A stretch of 46,443 nucleotides of DNA, taken from JACPDD01 sp040900105. Its GTDB lineage: Bacteria > Patescibacteriota > Microgenomatia > Levybacterales > UBA12049. Below are positions 8,635 to 15,870 of this stretch, in pieces. The notes under the pieces were generated by a model. That model saw only the letters and a list, made by a program, of their open reading frames with translations. It was not told the DNA's origin and did not search any database. Each line of letters begins with the position of its first letter. Position 1 is the stretch's first letter. The stretch covers positions 1 to 46,443 of the forward strand of contig JBBDZP010000010.1 in assembly GCA_040900105.1 (NCBI GenBank), given 5' to 3'. A program made the translations under genes and the position numbers.

Positions 8635-9150
8635 ATGCCAACGCTATCACAACTTAGCAAAAGAGGAAGAACAAAAAAGGCAAAAAAGATCCGCTCAACT
8701 GCGATGCGGCGCTTTTATAATGCAAAAGAGCAGCGCTATAAGAATTTGGTAGCCCCACACAAGCGTGGAGTTGTAACTTTGGTTAAGACAATGACTCCTA
8801 AAAAACCAAATTCTGCACTTCGTAAAGTTGCTCGAGTTAGACTTTCCAACCGTATGGAAGTCACAGCATATATTCAGGGGGTTGGGCATTCACTCTCAGA
8901 GCACGGAATTGTTCTGGTTCGCGGAGGAAGAGTAAAAGATTTACCCGGTGTTAAATATCACATTGTACGTGGTAAATTTGATTTGCTTGGTGTAGAAGGG
9001 CGAAAAACTTCAAGAAGTAAATATGGAACAAAAAGCGGGGGTGGAGGTGCAGCTGCTCCAAGAGTAGCAGTGGGAACACCATCGGCAAGCTCAGGGCAAG
9101 TGCCTGCGCCAGCAGCTGAGGCACCAACGGAGGCAGCGACTAGTGCCTAG
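8635..9150 (+). CDS. rpsL: 30S ribosomal protein S12 with C-terminal extension
   Basis: Decoding-centre protein of the small subunit. The start is MPTLSQLSKRG at 8635; an in-frame TTG at 8620 inside the repeat array is rejected. The core is clear: TPKKPNSALRK, VRGGRVKDLPGVKYH and SRSKYGTKS. The protein has 171 aa against about 124-137 normally. Part of the excess is an insert near residues 20-40 (TAMRRFYNAKEQRYK). The rest is a tail of about 45 residues rich in Gly, Ala and Pro that contains SASSGQ, encoded by a dispersed palindromic element (9080-9106), and runs into a 7-bp repeat array at the stop codon. The tail is therefore built largely of repeat DNA. Confidence 0.96.
   Translation: MPTLSQLSKRGRTKKAKKIRSTAMRRFYNAKEQRYKNLVAPHKRGVVTLVKTMTPKKPNSALRKVARVRLSNRMEVTAYIQGVGHSLSEHGIVLVRGGRVKDLPGVKYHIVRGKFDLLGVEGRKTSRSKYGTKSGGGGAAAPRVAVGTPSASSGQVPAPAAEAPTEAATSA
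9080..9106 (+). repeat. Short palindromic element, in frame in rpsL
   Basis: Reads ATCGGCAAGCTCAGGGCAAG and encodes SASSGQ in the S12 tail. The same element, in the same reading frame, occurs in fusA (13900) and recA (36423). Confidence 0.7.
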
Positions 9151-9174
9151 TGGCTAACAACTAGTAGCTAATTT
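9140..9174 (+). repeat. 7-bp repeat array spanning the rpsL stop and rpsL-rpsG spacer
   Basis: Five consecutive 7-base units all beginning CTA: CTAGTGC, CTAGTGG, CTAACAA, CTAGTAG, CTAATTT. The rpsL stop codon lies inside the second unit, and the array ends one base before the rpsG ATG, leaving no Shine-Dalgarno. Confidence 0.75.
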
Positions 9175-9175
9175 T

Positions 9176-9649
9176 ATGAGACACAAAAAGGTTAAAAAAA
9201 GAGAAACAGCGCCGGATAAGATTTATAACAGCAGGCTTGTTGCCAAGTTCATCAATTCTATGATGAAGGACGGAAAAAAGACTATTGCCGAAGGTCTTTT
9301 TTATGATGCAATAAAAAGAATTGAAGAAAAAGAGAAGGATGCAGTTTCTCTGTTTGAAAAGGCAATTTTAAATGTTGGACCAAGACAAGAGATAAAACCA
9401 AGAAGAGTTGGGGGGGCATCTTATCAGATTCCTATTGAAGTTAGAGGAGAAAGAAAAACTTCCCTGGCAATCAGATGGATAATTTTAGCCGCAAAAAACC
9501 GCTCAAATAAAGAGTACCACACATTTTCTGAAAAATTGGCAGCAGAACTCATGGATGCAGTTGAAAATAAGGGTGAAGCAGTCAAAAAAAGAGATACAGC
9601 TCACCGCATGGCAGAAGCCAACAAAGCCTTCAGTCATTTCCGTTGGTAA
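9176..9649 (+). CDS. rpsG: 30S ribosomal protein S7
   Basis: Primary 16S-binding protein of the small-subunit head; 157 aa, normal length. Recognised from the basic N-terminus MRHKKVKKRETAPDK, the conserved GPRQEIKPRRVGGASYQIP, and the C-terminal HRMAEANKAFSHFRW. It closes the rpoB-rpoC-rpsL-rpsG unit. fusA and tuf, which normally follow directly, are 4 kb further on. Confidence 0.98.
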   Translation: MRHKKVKKRETAPDKIYNSRLVAKFINSMMKDGKKTIAEGLFYDAIKRIEEKEKDAVSLFEKAILNVGPRQEIKPRRVGGASYQIPIEVRGERKTSLAIRWIILAAKNRSNKEYHTFSEKLAAELMDAVENKGEAVKKRDTAHRMAEANKAFSHFRW

Positions 9650-9665
9650 CCTCATTGATTTTGCG

Positions 9666-9674
9666 TGGTAAAAT
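9666..9674 (+). promoter_or_regulatory. Extended -10 promoter for the metallo-hydrolase (leaderless)
   Basis: TGG followed by TAAAAT (9669-9674), five bases before the ATG at 9680. The predicted transcription start coincides with the start codon. The -35 match is poor. Confidence 0.55.
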
Positions 9675-9679
9675 AGAGT

Positions 9680-10348
9680 ATGGAAAACTTTAACGACATA
9701 ACTTGGTTTGGGCATGCTTCTTTCATGTTTGTCGATTCTAAAACTGGACAAAAGATTTACTACGTTGATCCTTTTCAACTTCCCTCTCAAGACCTCGACA
9801 AAGCAGACATTGTTTTTGTCACGCATGCGCATCATGACCATTTGTCTGAAGGCGATATTAACCATATTCTAAAAGAGGATACTGTAGTTGTGGCTACCTC
9901 TGATTCGCTTGAAACTCTCAGTATTTCTGCCAAAAAATATCCGGTAGAACCAAATCGGCAATATGATGTTCGCGGTTTTAACTTTGAGACTGTTCCGGCT
10001 TATAACACAAATCCCCAAAAACTTAACTTTCACCCAAAGTCCAACAATTGGGTTGGGTATATCTTTGAAATAAACGGAAAGAAAATTTATCATGCCGGGG
10101 ACACGGATTTTATCCCGGAAATGCGTGATTTAGCCTCAAAAAACCTGGATATCGCAATGCTTCCCATGGGCGGAACTTACACAATGGATGTAGAGGAAAT
10201 GATAGAAGCGGCAAATGCAATCAGCGCAAAATACACAATTCCCATGCACTACAAAAGACTTCTTGGAGAAAAAGCAAAAGAAGCAGAAGAAAAACTAAAA
10301 TCCGGAGTCAAAAACTCCCAAGTCCTAATTCTAGAAGAAGTAAGTTGA
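9680..10348 (+). CDS. Metallo-beta-lactamase-fold hydrolase (UlaG/UPF0173-like)
   Basis: Predicted zinc-dependent hydrolase of 222 aa. The metal-binding signature THAHHDHLSEGD is at residues 48-59, the bridging Asp is in HAGDTDF, and a late His is in IPMHYKR. Overall layout (WFGHASF at the N-terminus, no extra domains) matches the UPF0173/UlaG-like branch, whose cellular substrate is generally unknown. It is the first gene of the accessory block after rpsG and has its own extended -10, implying a leaderless mRNA. Fold assignment is firm, substrate unknown. Confidence 0.88.
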   Translation: MENFNDITWFGHASFMFVDSKTGQKIYYVDPFQLPSQDLDKADIVFVTHAHHDHLSEGDINHILKEDTVVVATSDSLETLSISAKKYPVEPNRQYDVRGFNFETVPAYNTNPQKLNFHPKSNNWVGYIFEINGKKIYHAGDTDFIPEMRDLASKNLDIAMLPMGGTYTMDVEEMIEAANAISAKYTIPMHYKRLLGEKAKEAEEKLKSGVKNSQVLILEEVS

Positions 10349-10514
10349 GATTCGTAAGTATGCTATTAATGATTATACTCTTATCAATAATTCACAGCCT
10401 CACAATAAAGCCTTCTATATAGAGTATATAGGTTTAGTATAGATTATAAGTACACAGGTAGCACTTATTGGCTTCGAAATGGATTATAAATTCAGAATCT
10501 ATAATTTTGCTGTC

Positions 10515-10542
10515 TTGACAAATAAAATAAATGTAGTAAAAT
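10515..10542 (+). promoter_or_regulatory. Promoter for the 179-aa gene (leaderless)
   Basis: TTGACA (10515-10520), 16-base spacer, TAAAAT (10537-10542), six bases before the ATG at 10549. The preceding 166 bases after the metallo-hydrolase stop contain only a short CTATATA/TATATAG inverted repeat near 10413-10429 without a T-run. Confidence 0.6.
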
Positions 10543-10548
10543 AAAATC

Positions 10549-11088
10549 ATGGATAGCTTAAATTCACTTTATGAATTCATAGATAGGGCGGAAAAGAATA
10601 GGAAATATCTCGCAAACGTTGCGGTTAATTTCCGAACCCCCTTGCGTGTTATAGAGAAAGAATTAAGCGGTGAAGAAAAAAATTCTCTTGAATCAATTAA
10701 GAAAAATTTAGATCAAATAATAGCTGTTATTTATTCAAAAAGCGATAATAAACTTTCAGCAGCCTCTCTAGGTGTTTATAAAAGGAGGATTCATAGTCTC
10801 ATAAAAGATTACGAGGAATATGGTAAGGATCCTAGTAAAATGGCTTCTTGGGATAGGAAAATATCAATTAGGACGCCTAAAGAGAAAACAGTAAAAGTAT
10901 TGTCTTCTGAAAAACCCGTAGACTCCTCTACTATTGCGCTCCCATCTTTTGATAATAATGAGTTCCAAGCAGTTGATTTGATGTTAACTAATGGAAAAGG
11001 AAGAATTATCGTGCCTAGAGATTTTACAGAGGATGACGCAAAAAAACTGAAAGCACAAATAGATATTTTAGCTAATATTTTTTCCTGA
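10549..11088 (+). CDS. Hypothetical protein, 179 aa
   Basis: Not recognised. The first two thirds are charged and helical (YEFIDRAEKNRKYLANVAV, LESIKKNLDQIIAVIY). A linker follows, and the C-terminus KGRIIVPRDFTEDDAKKLKAQID looks like a short beta strand followed by a helix. No membrane segment or signal is visible. It has its own strong leaderless promoter. The only likely terminator downstream is at 11212-11237, so its transcript would run through the tRNA-like structure at 11105-11198. Confidence 0.6.
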   Translation: MDSLNSLYEFIDRAEKNRKYLANVAVNFRTPLRVIEKELSGEEKNSLESIKKNLDQIIAVIYSKSDNKLSAASLGVYKRRIHSLIKDYEEYGKDPSKMASWDRKISIRTPKEKTVKVLSSEKPVDSSTIALPSFDNNEFQAVDLMLTNGKGRIIVPRDFTEDDAKKLKAQIDILANIFS

Positions 11089-11104
11089 CGATAGCAAATA
11101 ATAT

Positions 11105-11198
11105 CCAGGGGATGCGCAAGTGCGTCGGTCAATTCTCAGTTGATTGGAAGCGATTCTTTGAATAGAAAAGCAGAGTAGGTGCAAATCCTGCCCCCTGG
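11105..11198 (+). ncRNA. tRNA-like RNA with aberrant D- and T-loops
   Basis: A cloverleaf can be drawn. The acceptor CCAGGGG/CCCCTGG pairs perfectly. The T-arm GTAGG/CCTGC has loop TGCAAAT. The anticodon arm GTCAA/TTGAT has loop TTCTCAG (U33, anticodon CTC), and a variable arm contains ATTC/GAAT. The D-arm is GCGC/GCGT with only four loop bases and no GG, and T-loop position 55 is G instead of U, so the usual D/T elbow contact cannot form. C1-G72 and a long variable arm do not fit a normal tRNA-Glu, and no CCA end is encoded. It may be a decayed tRNA or a tRNA-shaped RNA with another job. Confidence 0.45.
11143..11166 (+). repeat. 24-bp direct repeat, copy 1
   Basis: A 24-base segment starting ATTGGAAGCG lies within the variable-arm region of the tRNA-like RNA. 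It recurs at 11237-11260 with one base changed. The copies are exactly 94 bp apart, which equals the length of the tRNA-like element. Confidence 0.8.
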
Positions 11199-11211
11199 TA
11201 CCTAAATACCT

Positions 11212-11236
11212 AAAAAGAGCCTTCCGGCTCTTTTTT
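11212..11236 (+). terminator. Intrinsic terminator
   Basis: AAAAGAGCC and GGCTCTTTT pair around a TTCC loop and the right arm runs into a T-run. It is the clearest Rho-independent terminator in the window and ends the transcript of the 179-aa gene and the tRNA-like RNA. The A-run on its left makes it potentially bidirectional. Confidence 0.85.
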
Positions 11237-11260
11237 ATTGGAAACGATTCTTTGAATAGA
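11237..11260 (+). repeat. 24-bp direct repeat, copy 2
   Basis: Second copy of the segment at 11143-11166, one mismatch (G to A at the eighth base), directly after the terminator. Confidence 0.8.
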
Positions 11261-11268
11261 TTTACATT

Positions 11269-11287
11269 ATAACACAGAGTGTGTTAT
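11269..11287 (+). repeat. Perfect inverted repeat between convergent genes
   Basis: ATAACACA, a GAG spacer, TGTGTTAT: an eight-bp perfect inverted repeat in the gap before the minus-strand protease gene's stop. No T-run on either side, so it is either a weak hairpin or a protein-binding site. Confidence 0.5.
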
Positions 11288-11339
11288 TGTCAAACTATAG
11301 GTTATTGTTGGACAGTAACGCTGAGGATTTTGTCGCCAA

Positions 11340-11765
11340 CTAAAATTTTATTTCAAAAAACTTTCTTTTTGCATCAAACTTTATATAGTCGAAATAGTTA
11401 AAGAATCCTTCTCGACCCAGAAGAGGCATTTGAATACTTTCTCCGAATTGAATCATTGTGTCAATCTTCTTATTCTCCAGCTGAATCCTACAAAAAACTG
11501 CATATGTTCGTCCACCTATTCCGCCTACTCCAAGTATATCTCTTGGTTCTCCTTTTTTATAATCTATTCCAACCTCTGTAGCAAAGGAAGCAGGAAAAAC
11601 ATTGTTATCTGCTCCTGAATCAACAAGCGCCTTAATGAAATTCGCACTCCATTTATTTTTATTACCTATTTTAATTAGTAAATAAGGCCGATAAATACTT
11701 GCAAGCTTTTTAGTCTTTGAATCTCTAAATATTTCAGGATGAAACTTATAAGATATTACAGGCAT
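11340..11765 (-). CDS. Retropepsin-like aspartic protease
   Basis: Small single-domain aspartyl protease of 141 aa that would act as a homodimer, as retropepsins do. The catalytic motif ALVDSGADNNVFP has Asp at residue 49; a second conserved element, MPLLGREGFF, lies near residue 113. No signal peptide or membrane segment is present, so it should be cytosolic. Its start overlaps the end of the small gene at 11756-11944 by ten bases, which suggests translational coupling. Such stand-alone retropepsins occur in many bacteria and archaea, usually with unknown substrates. Confidence 0.82.
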   Translation of the reverse strand: MPVISYKFHPEIFRDSKTKKLASIYRPYLLIKIGNKNKWSANFIKALVDSGADNNVFPASFATEVGIDYKKGEPRDILGVGGIGGRTYAVFCRIQLENKKIDTMIQFGESIQMPLLGREGFFNYFDYIKFDAKRKFFEIKF

Positions 11766-11944
11766 GTTGGAGCAAGCGTTTTGTTAAATGGAGGAACAAA
11801 CATAATTATAGCGTCTTTGATATTTATCCTTCTTATTTCTTTTTGTAGCACATCAAGACTTTTATTGGAAAGCAATACTTTCTTGTAATTTCTATCTGTT
11901 GCAATCCATTTATTTTCGTTGTTTATGTAAAGCTTAATATTCAT
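11756..11944 (-). CDS. Small protein (62 aa), possibly DUF5678-like, partner of the protease
   Basis: The pattern YINNENKWIATDRNYKKVLL, then a helical SNKSLDVLQKEIRR and a beta-type IIMFVPP, resembles the short DUF5678 family from memory; this is not verified. It is the first gene of a two-gene unit with the retropepsin-like protease. It may be a substrate, inhibitor or adaptor of the protease, but nothing in the sequence decides between these. No clear Shine-Dalgarno is seen. Confidence 0.55.
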   Translation of the reverse strand: MNIKLYINNENKWIATDRNYKKVLLSNKSLDVLQKEIRRINIKDAIIMFVPPFNKTLAPTCL

Positions 11945-11974
11945 AAGATAATTATCTCATATTTTGTCAAATAA

Positions 11975-12628
11975 TTATTGTTGCACCGAAACTTTCAACA
12001 TTTTGTCGCCGACTGCAATACTTTTTACTACGTCCATTCCCTTTGTAACTTTACCAAAAATCGTATAAGCGTTGGGAAGCTGATTATCCTCAAGCATTAT
12101 AAAAAACTGGCTGCCGTTTGTGTTGGGTCCTGCGTTTGCCATAGCTACGACTCCTTCCTGATACCCTGCTTTATAACTTGCGGTATTAGGATTTAGCTCA
12201 TCTTCAAATCTTGCGCCATAAATTGAAGTGCCGCCTGTACCATTTCCATTTGGATCTCCTCCCTGAATTACAAACCCCGGCTCAACTCTATGGAAAGTTA
12301 AATTATTGTAGTAGCCGGTTTTTGCCAGAGTTGCAAAATTGGTTACGGTTTTTGGAGCATCCTGCGGATAAAGCTCAATTTCTATATCCCCCTTCGCGGT
12401 TTTTATAACAGCACTAGTTGCAGAAACTCTTTCAGATTCTGCTGTGCCAGTCGGTGTGGGAGTTTCGTCCAGGGGACGATCAGCCTGTGGCTGAGGAGTT
12501 GGTGTGTTATTTTGATCTGAAAGCATATTAAATCCAAAAAATCCTAAGACTGCAATTGCTACGACTATAATAACAGTTTTCATCTTTTGGTATCTGACCA
12601 TTTTGCCAGACTTAGATTTAATTTTCAA
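11975..12628 (-). CDS. Peptidyl-prolyl cis-trans isomerase, cyclophilin type, membrane-anchored
   Basis: Accelerates proline isomerisation during folding, probably outside the membrane. An N-terminal hydrophobic segment (about residues 18-36, TVIIVVAIAVLGFFGFNML) anchors it; a Pro/Thr-rich linker follows, then the cyclophilin domain from about residue 70. Family motifs: FHRVEPGFVIQGGDP, GSQFFIML and the AYTIFGKV end. No lipobox Cys is present, so it is not a lipoprotein. The ATG at 12628 overlaps the end of the upstream kinase gene by 11 bases; a later Met (12601) is an alternative start. Confidence 0.92.
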   Translation of the reverse strand: MKIKSKSGKMVRYQKMKTVIIVVAIAVLGFFGFNMLSDQNNTPTPQPQADRPLDETPTPTGTAESERVSATSAVIKTAKGDIEIELYPQDAPKTVTNFATLAKTGYYNNLTFHRVEPGFVIQGGDPNGNGTGGTSIYGARFEDELNPNTASYKAGYQEGVVAMANAGPNTNGSQFFIMLEDNQLPNAYTIFGKVTKGMDVVKSIAVGDKMLKVSVQQ

Positions 12629-13583
12629 GACCCGAAGTTAATCCGACTTTTCCTAAGTTAAGAAAATATTCATTTTCCTTGGAATTATTATGGTTTATAA
12701 CTTTTTCATAAGTAGCTCTTAATAAATGCATTGCGTGTCCGACTTTAACCAAAATTGGAAGTGTTTCCAGTTCGTACTCTGTTAACGTAATATATTTCTG
12801 ATATTCAACTAGTGCTAGATTGTAATAGTCTTTCGTTTGGGAAATATCACCTTTGTCAAAAAAAGTATCGTTGAATAAAACTGCAAGCTCGATAATTCTA
12901 GGAGAATAATTTGCTACGGCAAAATCAATAACATAAATCTTTCCATTCTTGTCTTTCATAAGATTTGTCGTTATCAAATCTCCATGGATTAGAGCCTTTG
13001 GTAATTTGTTGAAATTTATTCCCTCAAAGTCCGCGACTAAGGGATTAATAAGGAGTTTTTGCTCCGATTCTAACACTTTCCCTTTTTCTCTATATTCCTT
13101 TAGGAAATTGATAATTGCCCAGCTGTCATATATTAAAGGTGGTTTTAATTGAATACTATTAATTAGTACAGCTTGTTTAATAATAAACTGCAATTCTTTA
13201 TTGGTAGGGTTATGGTTCAATTCAAAGAAGCTGTTTCCGCCTATATATTCAAAAACAGATAATCTATCTTCAGTTTCTGCTAACGAAGTTTTATATAAGA
13301 AATCATCATGATTTTTATAGAGTTTTGGATGAGATACTCCAGCGCTGAGCGCAGCATTAACGACTTCAATATACTGCCGGCATTCTTTTTCGCTTCTGAA
13401 TGAGCCAAAGATTTTAACGAAAAACTTTCCTTTATCGGTAATTAAAATAAGATTAAAATCTTCGTAACCTTGGATAATTAATTCATGCGATTCATAAGAA
13501 CCAATGTTATAATCCTTGCAAACTTTTGAAAACAGAGGTTTTAGATCACCCTGGTAATTAATTCTTTTCTGAAACTCATCCAT
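12618..13583 (-). CDS. APH/choline-kinase-fold phosphotransferase
   Basis: Predicted small-molecule kinase of 321 aa with the aminoglycoside-phosphotransferase fold. The catalytic loop LIHGDLITTNL (about residue 198) and the metal-binding YVIDFAVA are present; the N-lobe has a Lys in GKFFVKIFG. The family includes homoserine, choline and antibiotic kinases, and the substrate cannot be read from the sequence. It is the first gene of a minus-strand pair with the cyclophilin. A perfect TATAAT with extended TG lies seven bases before the ATG, predicting a leaderless transcript, divergent from fusA. Confidence 0.82.
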   Translation of the reverse strand: MDEFQKRINYQGDLKPLFSKVCKDYNIGSYESHELIIQGYEDFNLILITDKGKFFVKIFGSFRSEKECRQYIEVVNAALSAGVSHPKLYKNHDDFLYKTSLAETEDRLSVFEYIGGNSFFELNHNPTNKELQFIIKQAVLINSIQLKPPLIYDSWAIINFLKEYREKGKVLESEQKLLINPLVADFEGINFNKLPKALIHGDLITTNLMKDKNGKIYVIDFAVANYSPRIIELAVLFNDTFFDKGDISQTKDYYNLALVEYQKYITLTEYELETLPILVKVGHAMHLLRATYEKVINHNNSKENEYFLNLGKVGLTSGLEN

Positions 13584-13590
13584 TAGCCGG

Positions 13591-13596
13591 ATTATA
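13591..13596 (-). promoter_or_regulatory. Leaderless promoter of the phosphotransferase gene
   Basis: On the minus strand TGT precedes TATAAT (13596 down to 13591), followed by seven bases and the ATG at 13583. The -35 match is weak, so it relies on the extended -10. Confidence 0.6.
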
Positions 13597-13624
13597 ACAT
13601 TCTATGGCCAAAAGTTATAAAATA

Positions 13625-13633
13625 TGTTATACT
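13625..13633 (+). promoter_or_regulatory. Extended -10 promoter of fusA
   Basis: TGT directly followed by TATACT (13628-13633); no good -35. Predicted start near 13640. It diverges from the phosphotransferase promoter about 30 bases away. Confidence 0.55.
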
Positions 13634-13641
13634 TTCCTCAA

Positions 13642-13660
13642 TCCCTTCGGGGACTTTTTT
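13642..13660 (+). terminator. Terminator-like UUCG hairpin at the 5' end of the fusA mRNA
   Basis: TCCC, TTCG tetraloop, GGGA, then C and six T. It begins two to three bases after the predicted transcription start and ends 11 bases before the fusA ATG. There is no plus-strand gene upstream that it could terminate. Confidence 0.6.
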
Positions 13661-13671
13661 AAATTAAAATT

Positions 13672-15825
13672 ATGGCTGCAACAAATAGAGATTTTACATT
13701 AGATAAAATTAGAAATATTGGTATTATTGCCCACATTGACGCGGGCAAAACTACAACCACAGAACGTATCCTTTATTACACCGGAAGAACCTACAAAATT
13801 GGGGATATTGATGAGGGAAATACCCAGATGGACTGGATGGAGCAGGAAAAAGAGCGCGGAATTACTATTGTATCCGCTGCAACCACTGCTTTTTGGACCC
13901 ATTCGGCGAGCTCAGGGCAAGCAAAGCAAGAAGAACATAGGATAAATATTATTGACACTCCCGGTCACGTTGATTTTACAGCGGAAGTAGAGCGCTCGCT
14001 CAGAGTTTTAGACGGTGGAATTACAGTCCTTGATGCAGAAGAAGGAGTTCAGTCCCAGTCTGAAACTGTTTGGAGGCAGGCGGACAAGTATAAGGTTCCA
14101 AGACTTTGTTTTGTAAACAAGATGGATAAGCTTGGGGCAGACTTTTTGGCAACTATAAAAAGTATTGAAGATAGGCTAGGCGCAAATCCTGCAATCATGG
14201 TTTTGCCAATAGGAGCCGAGCAAACTTTTAAGGGAACGGTTGATCTTCTTTCCCGCCAGTCTTTTATTTGGGGATCTGATGAACTTGGAGCAAAGTTTGA
14301 AACACTGGATGAGGTTCCGCAGGACATGAAAGATCAGGTAGAAGAATATCGTTCTAAGTTAATTGAAAAAATTTCAGAGACTGATGACGGCCTGCTTGAA
14401 AAGTATTTGGCAGGAGAAGAACCAAGCGTTCAAGAGCTAAAGGCAGCTTTAAGACGCGCAGTCATTGCCTACAAATTGGTCCCAATTTATGCAGGATCGT
14501 CTCTTAGGAATAAAGGTGTCCAGCCGCTTTTAGATGCTGTTATTGATTACCTTCCTTCTCCTTTGGATCTCTCTTCTGCAAAAGGAAAAGGAATAAATCC
14601 TAAAACAGGCGAGGAAGTTGAAAGATTGCCTGATCCAAAAGGTCCATTTGCGGGCCTTGCTTTCAAAATCCAAATTGACCCTCACGTTGGAAAGCTAACC
14701 TACTTTAGAGTTTATTCAGGAACAGTAGTATCCGGTTCTTATATTTACAACAGTACAAAAAATATAAGAGAAAGAGTCGGCCGAATACTTTTGATGCATG
14801 CCAACACAAGAGAAGAAATTAAAACAGCCGCGGCAGGAGAAATAGTAGCGCTTGTCGGGCTCAAAGATACAACAACCGGAGATACTCTTTGTGATGAAGC
14901 AAATCCAATAATTCTTGAAAAAATTACATTTCCTGAGCCTGTTATCTCATTGGCTATTGAGCCAAAAACAAAATCAGACCAGGAAAAACTTGGATTTTCT
15001 CTTAAAAGACTTATGGAAGAAGATCCGACATTTACAGTTAAAACAAACCATGAAACAGGGCAAACTATTATTTCAGGAGTTGGGGAACTTCAGCTTGAAA
15101 TTATGGTAGATAGAATGAAGAGAGAATTTGGAGTTTTAGCAAATGTTGGAGCACCTCAAGTAGCCTATAAAGAGACAGTTTCACAAGAGGCACAAGCCGA
15201 AGGAAAATATATCCGCCAATCCGGTGGGCGCGGACAGTATGGACATTGTTTTCTTAAGGTTACTCCAAAGCCAAGAGGAGAAGGATACGAATTTGTAGAT
15301 GCAATTAAGGGTGGAGCGATTCCTGCAGAGTTTATAAAAGCAGTTGAAAAAGGTGTTGTTGAAACCATGGAAAACGGAATTCTACTTGGATATCCAATGG
15401 TTGATATGACAGTCACCTGCTATGATGGTTCATACCATGATGTTGACTCGTCCGAAATCGCCTTTAAAATTGCCGCTTCTCAGGCACTTCAAGCTGCAAC
15501 AAGAAAAGCAGATTTAAAACTTTTAGAGCCTATTATGAAAGTTGAAGTTACAACTCCATCTGAATTTATGGGAGACGTAATTGGAGATTTGTCTGCAAAA
15601 AGAGGACAAATTATCAGCACTGAAGAAAGGGCAAAGGCAACCATTATTTTAGCATCTGTTCCACTTGCAGAACTTTCAGGCTATGCAACAACATTAAGAT
15701 CTATGTCTCAGGGACGTGCATCTTACTACATGGAGCCATCACACTATCAGGAAGTTCCGCAGAATATAGTTGCTCAAATGTTAGAAAAATCCACCTTCAC
15801 AGGTCGCATCTCTGCCCAGCAATAG
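13672..15825 (+). CDS. fusA: Elongation factor G
   Basis: GTPase that drives translocation on the ribosome; 717 aa. G-domain motifs AHIDAGKTT, RGITI, DTPGHVDF and NKMD are intact, with the catalytic His in DTPGH. The loop between AFW and HRINIIDTPG (about residues 75-88) is longer than in E. coli or Thermus and contains HSASSGQAKQ, encoded by a palindromic element at 13900-13926. The insert lies just before the switch II strand, so it must be tolerated structurally. No Shine-Dalgarno is seen; the start MAATNRDFTLDKIRN aligns with family starts. Confidence 0.98.
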   Translation: MAATNRDFTLDKIRNIGIIAHIDAGKTTTTERILYYTGRTYKIGDIDEGNTQMDWMEQEKERGITIVSAATTAFWTHSASSGQAKQEEHRINIIDTPGHVDFTAEVERSLRVLDGGITVLDAEEGVQSQSETVWRQADKYKVPRLCFVNKMDKLGADFLATIKSIEDRLGANPAIMVLPIGAEQTFKGTVDLLSRQSFIWGSDELGAKFETLDEVPQDMKDQVEEYRSKLIEKISETDDGLLEKYLAGEEPSVQELKAALRRAVIAYKLVPIYAGSSLRNKGVQPLLDAVIDYLPSPLDLSSAKGKGINPKTGEEVERLPDPKGPFAGLAFKIQIDPHVGKLTYFRVYSGTVVSGSYIYNSTKNIRERVGRILLMHANTREEIKTAAAGEIVALVGLKDTTTGDTLCDEANPIILEKITFPEPVISLAIEPKTKSDQEKLGFSLKRLMEEDPTFTVKTNHETGQTIISGVGELQLEIMVDRMKREFGVLANVGAPQVAYKETVSQEAQAEGKYIRQSGGRGQYGHCFLKVTPKPRGEGYEFVDAIKGGAIPAEFIKAVEKGVVETMENGILLGYPMVDMTVTCYDGSYHDVDSSEIAFKIAASQALQAATRKADLKLLEPIMKVEVTTPSEFMGDVIGDLSAKRGQIISTEERAKATIILASVPLAELSGYATTLRSMSQGRASYYMEPSHYQEVPQNIVAQMLEKSTFTGRISAQQ
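13900..13926 (+). repeat. Short palindromic element, in frame in fusA
   Basis: Reads TTCGGCGAGCTCAGGGCAAG around a GAGCTC core and encodes SASSGQ. Same phase as the copies in rpsL and recA. Confidence 0.75.
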
Positions 15826-15833
15826 TCCCCGTG

Positions 15834-15863
15834 TTGTAATCTTTGCAAGAAGTGTCCTATAAT
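15834..15863 (+). promoter_or_regulatory. Promoter of the cupin gene (leaderless)
   Basis: TTGTAA (15834-15839), 18-base spacer, TATAAT (15858-15863). The -10 overlaps the first in-frame ATG at 15862, which therefore cannot be used from this promoter; the next ATG (15871) falls at the expected transcription start. Confidence 0.6.
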
Positions 15864-15870
15864 GGCTTTT

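Noticed and set aside
11105..11198. Selenocysteine tRNA
   Set aside because: The anticodon is not TCA, the acceptor is not extended to eight pairs, and the D-stem has four rather than six pairs.
9650..13671. Integrated mobile element between rpsG and fusA
   Set aside because: No integrase, transposase or target-site duplication bounds the block; the 24-bp repeat flanks only about 70 bp.
13900..13926. Intein or intron in fusA
   Set aside because: The insert is under 30 bp with no splicing residues; it matches a dispersed palindromic element instead.
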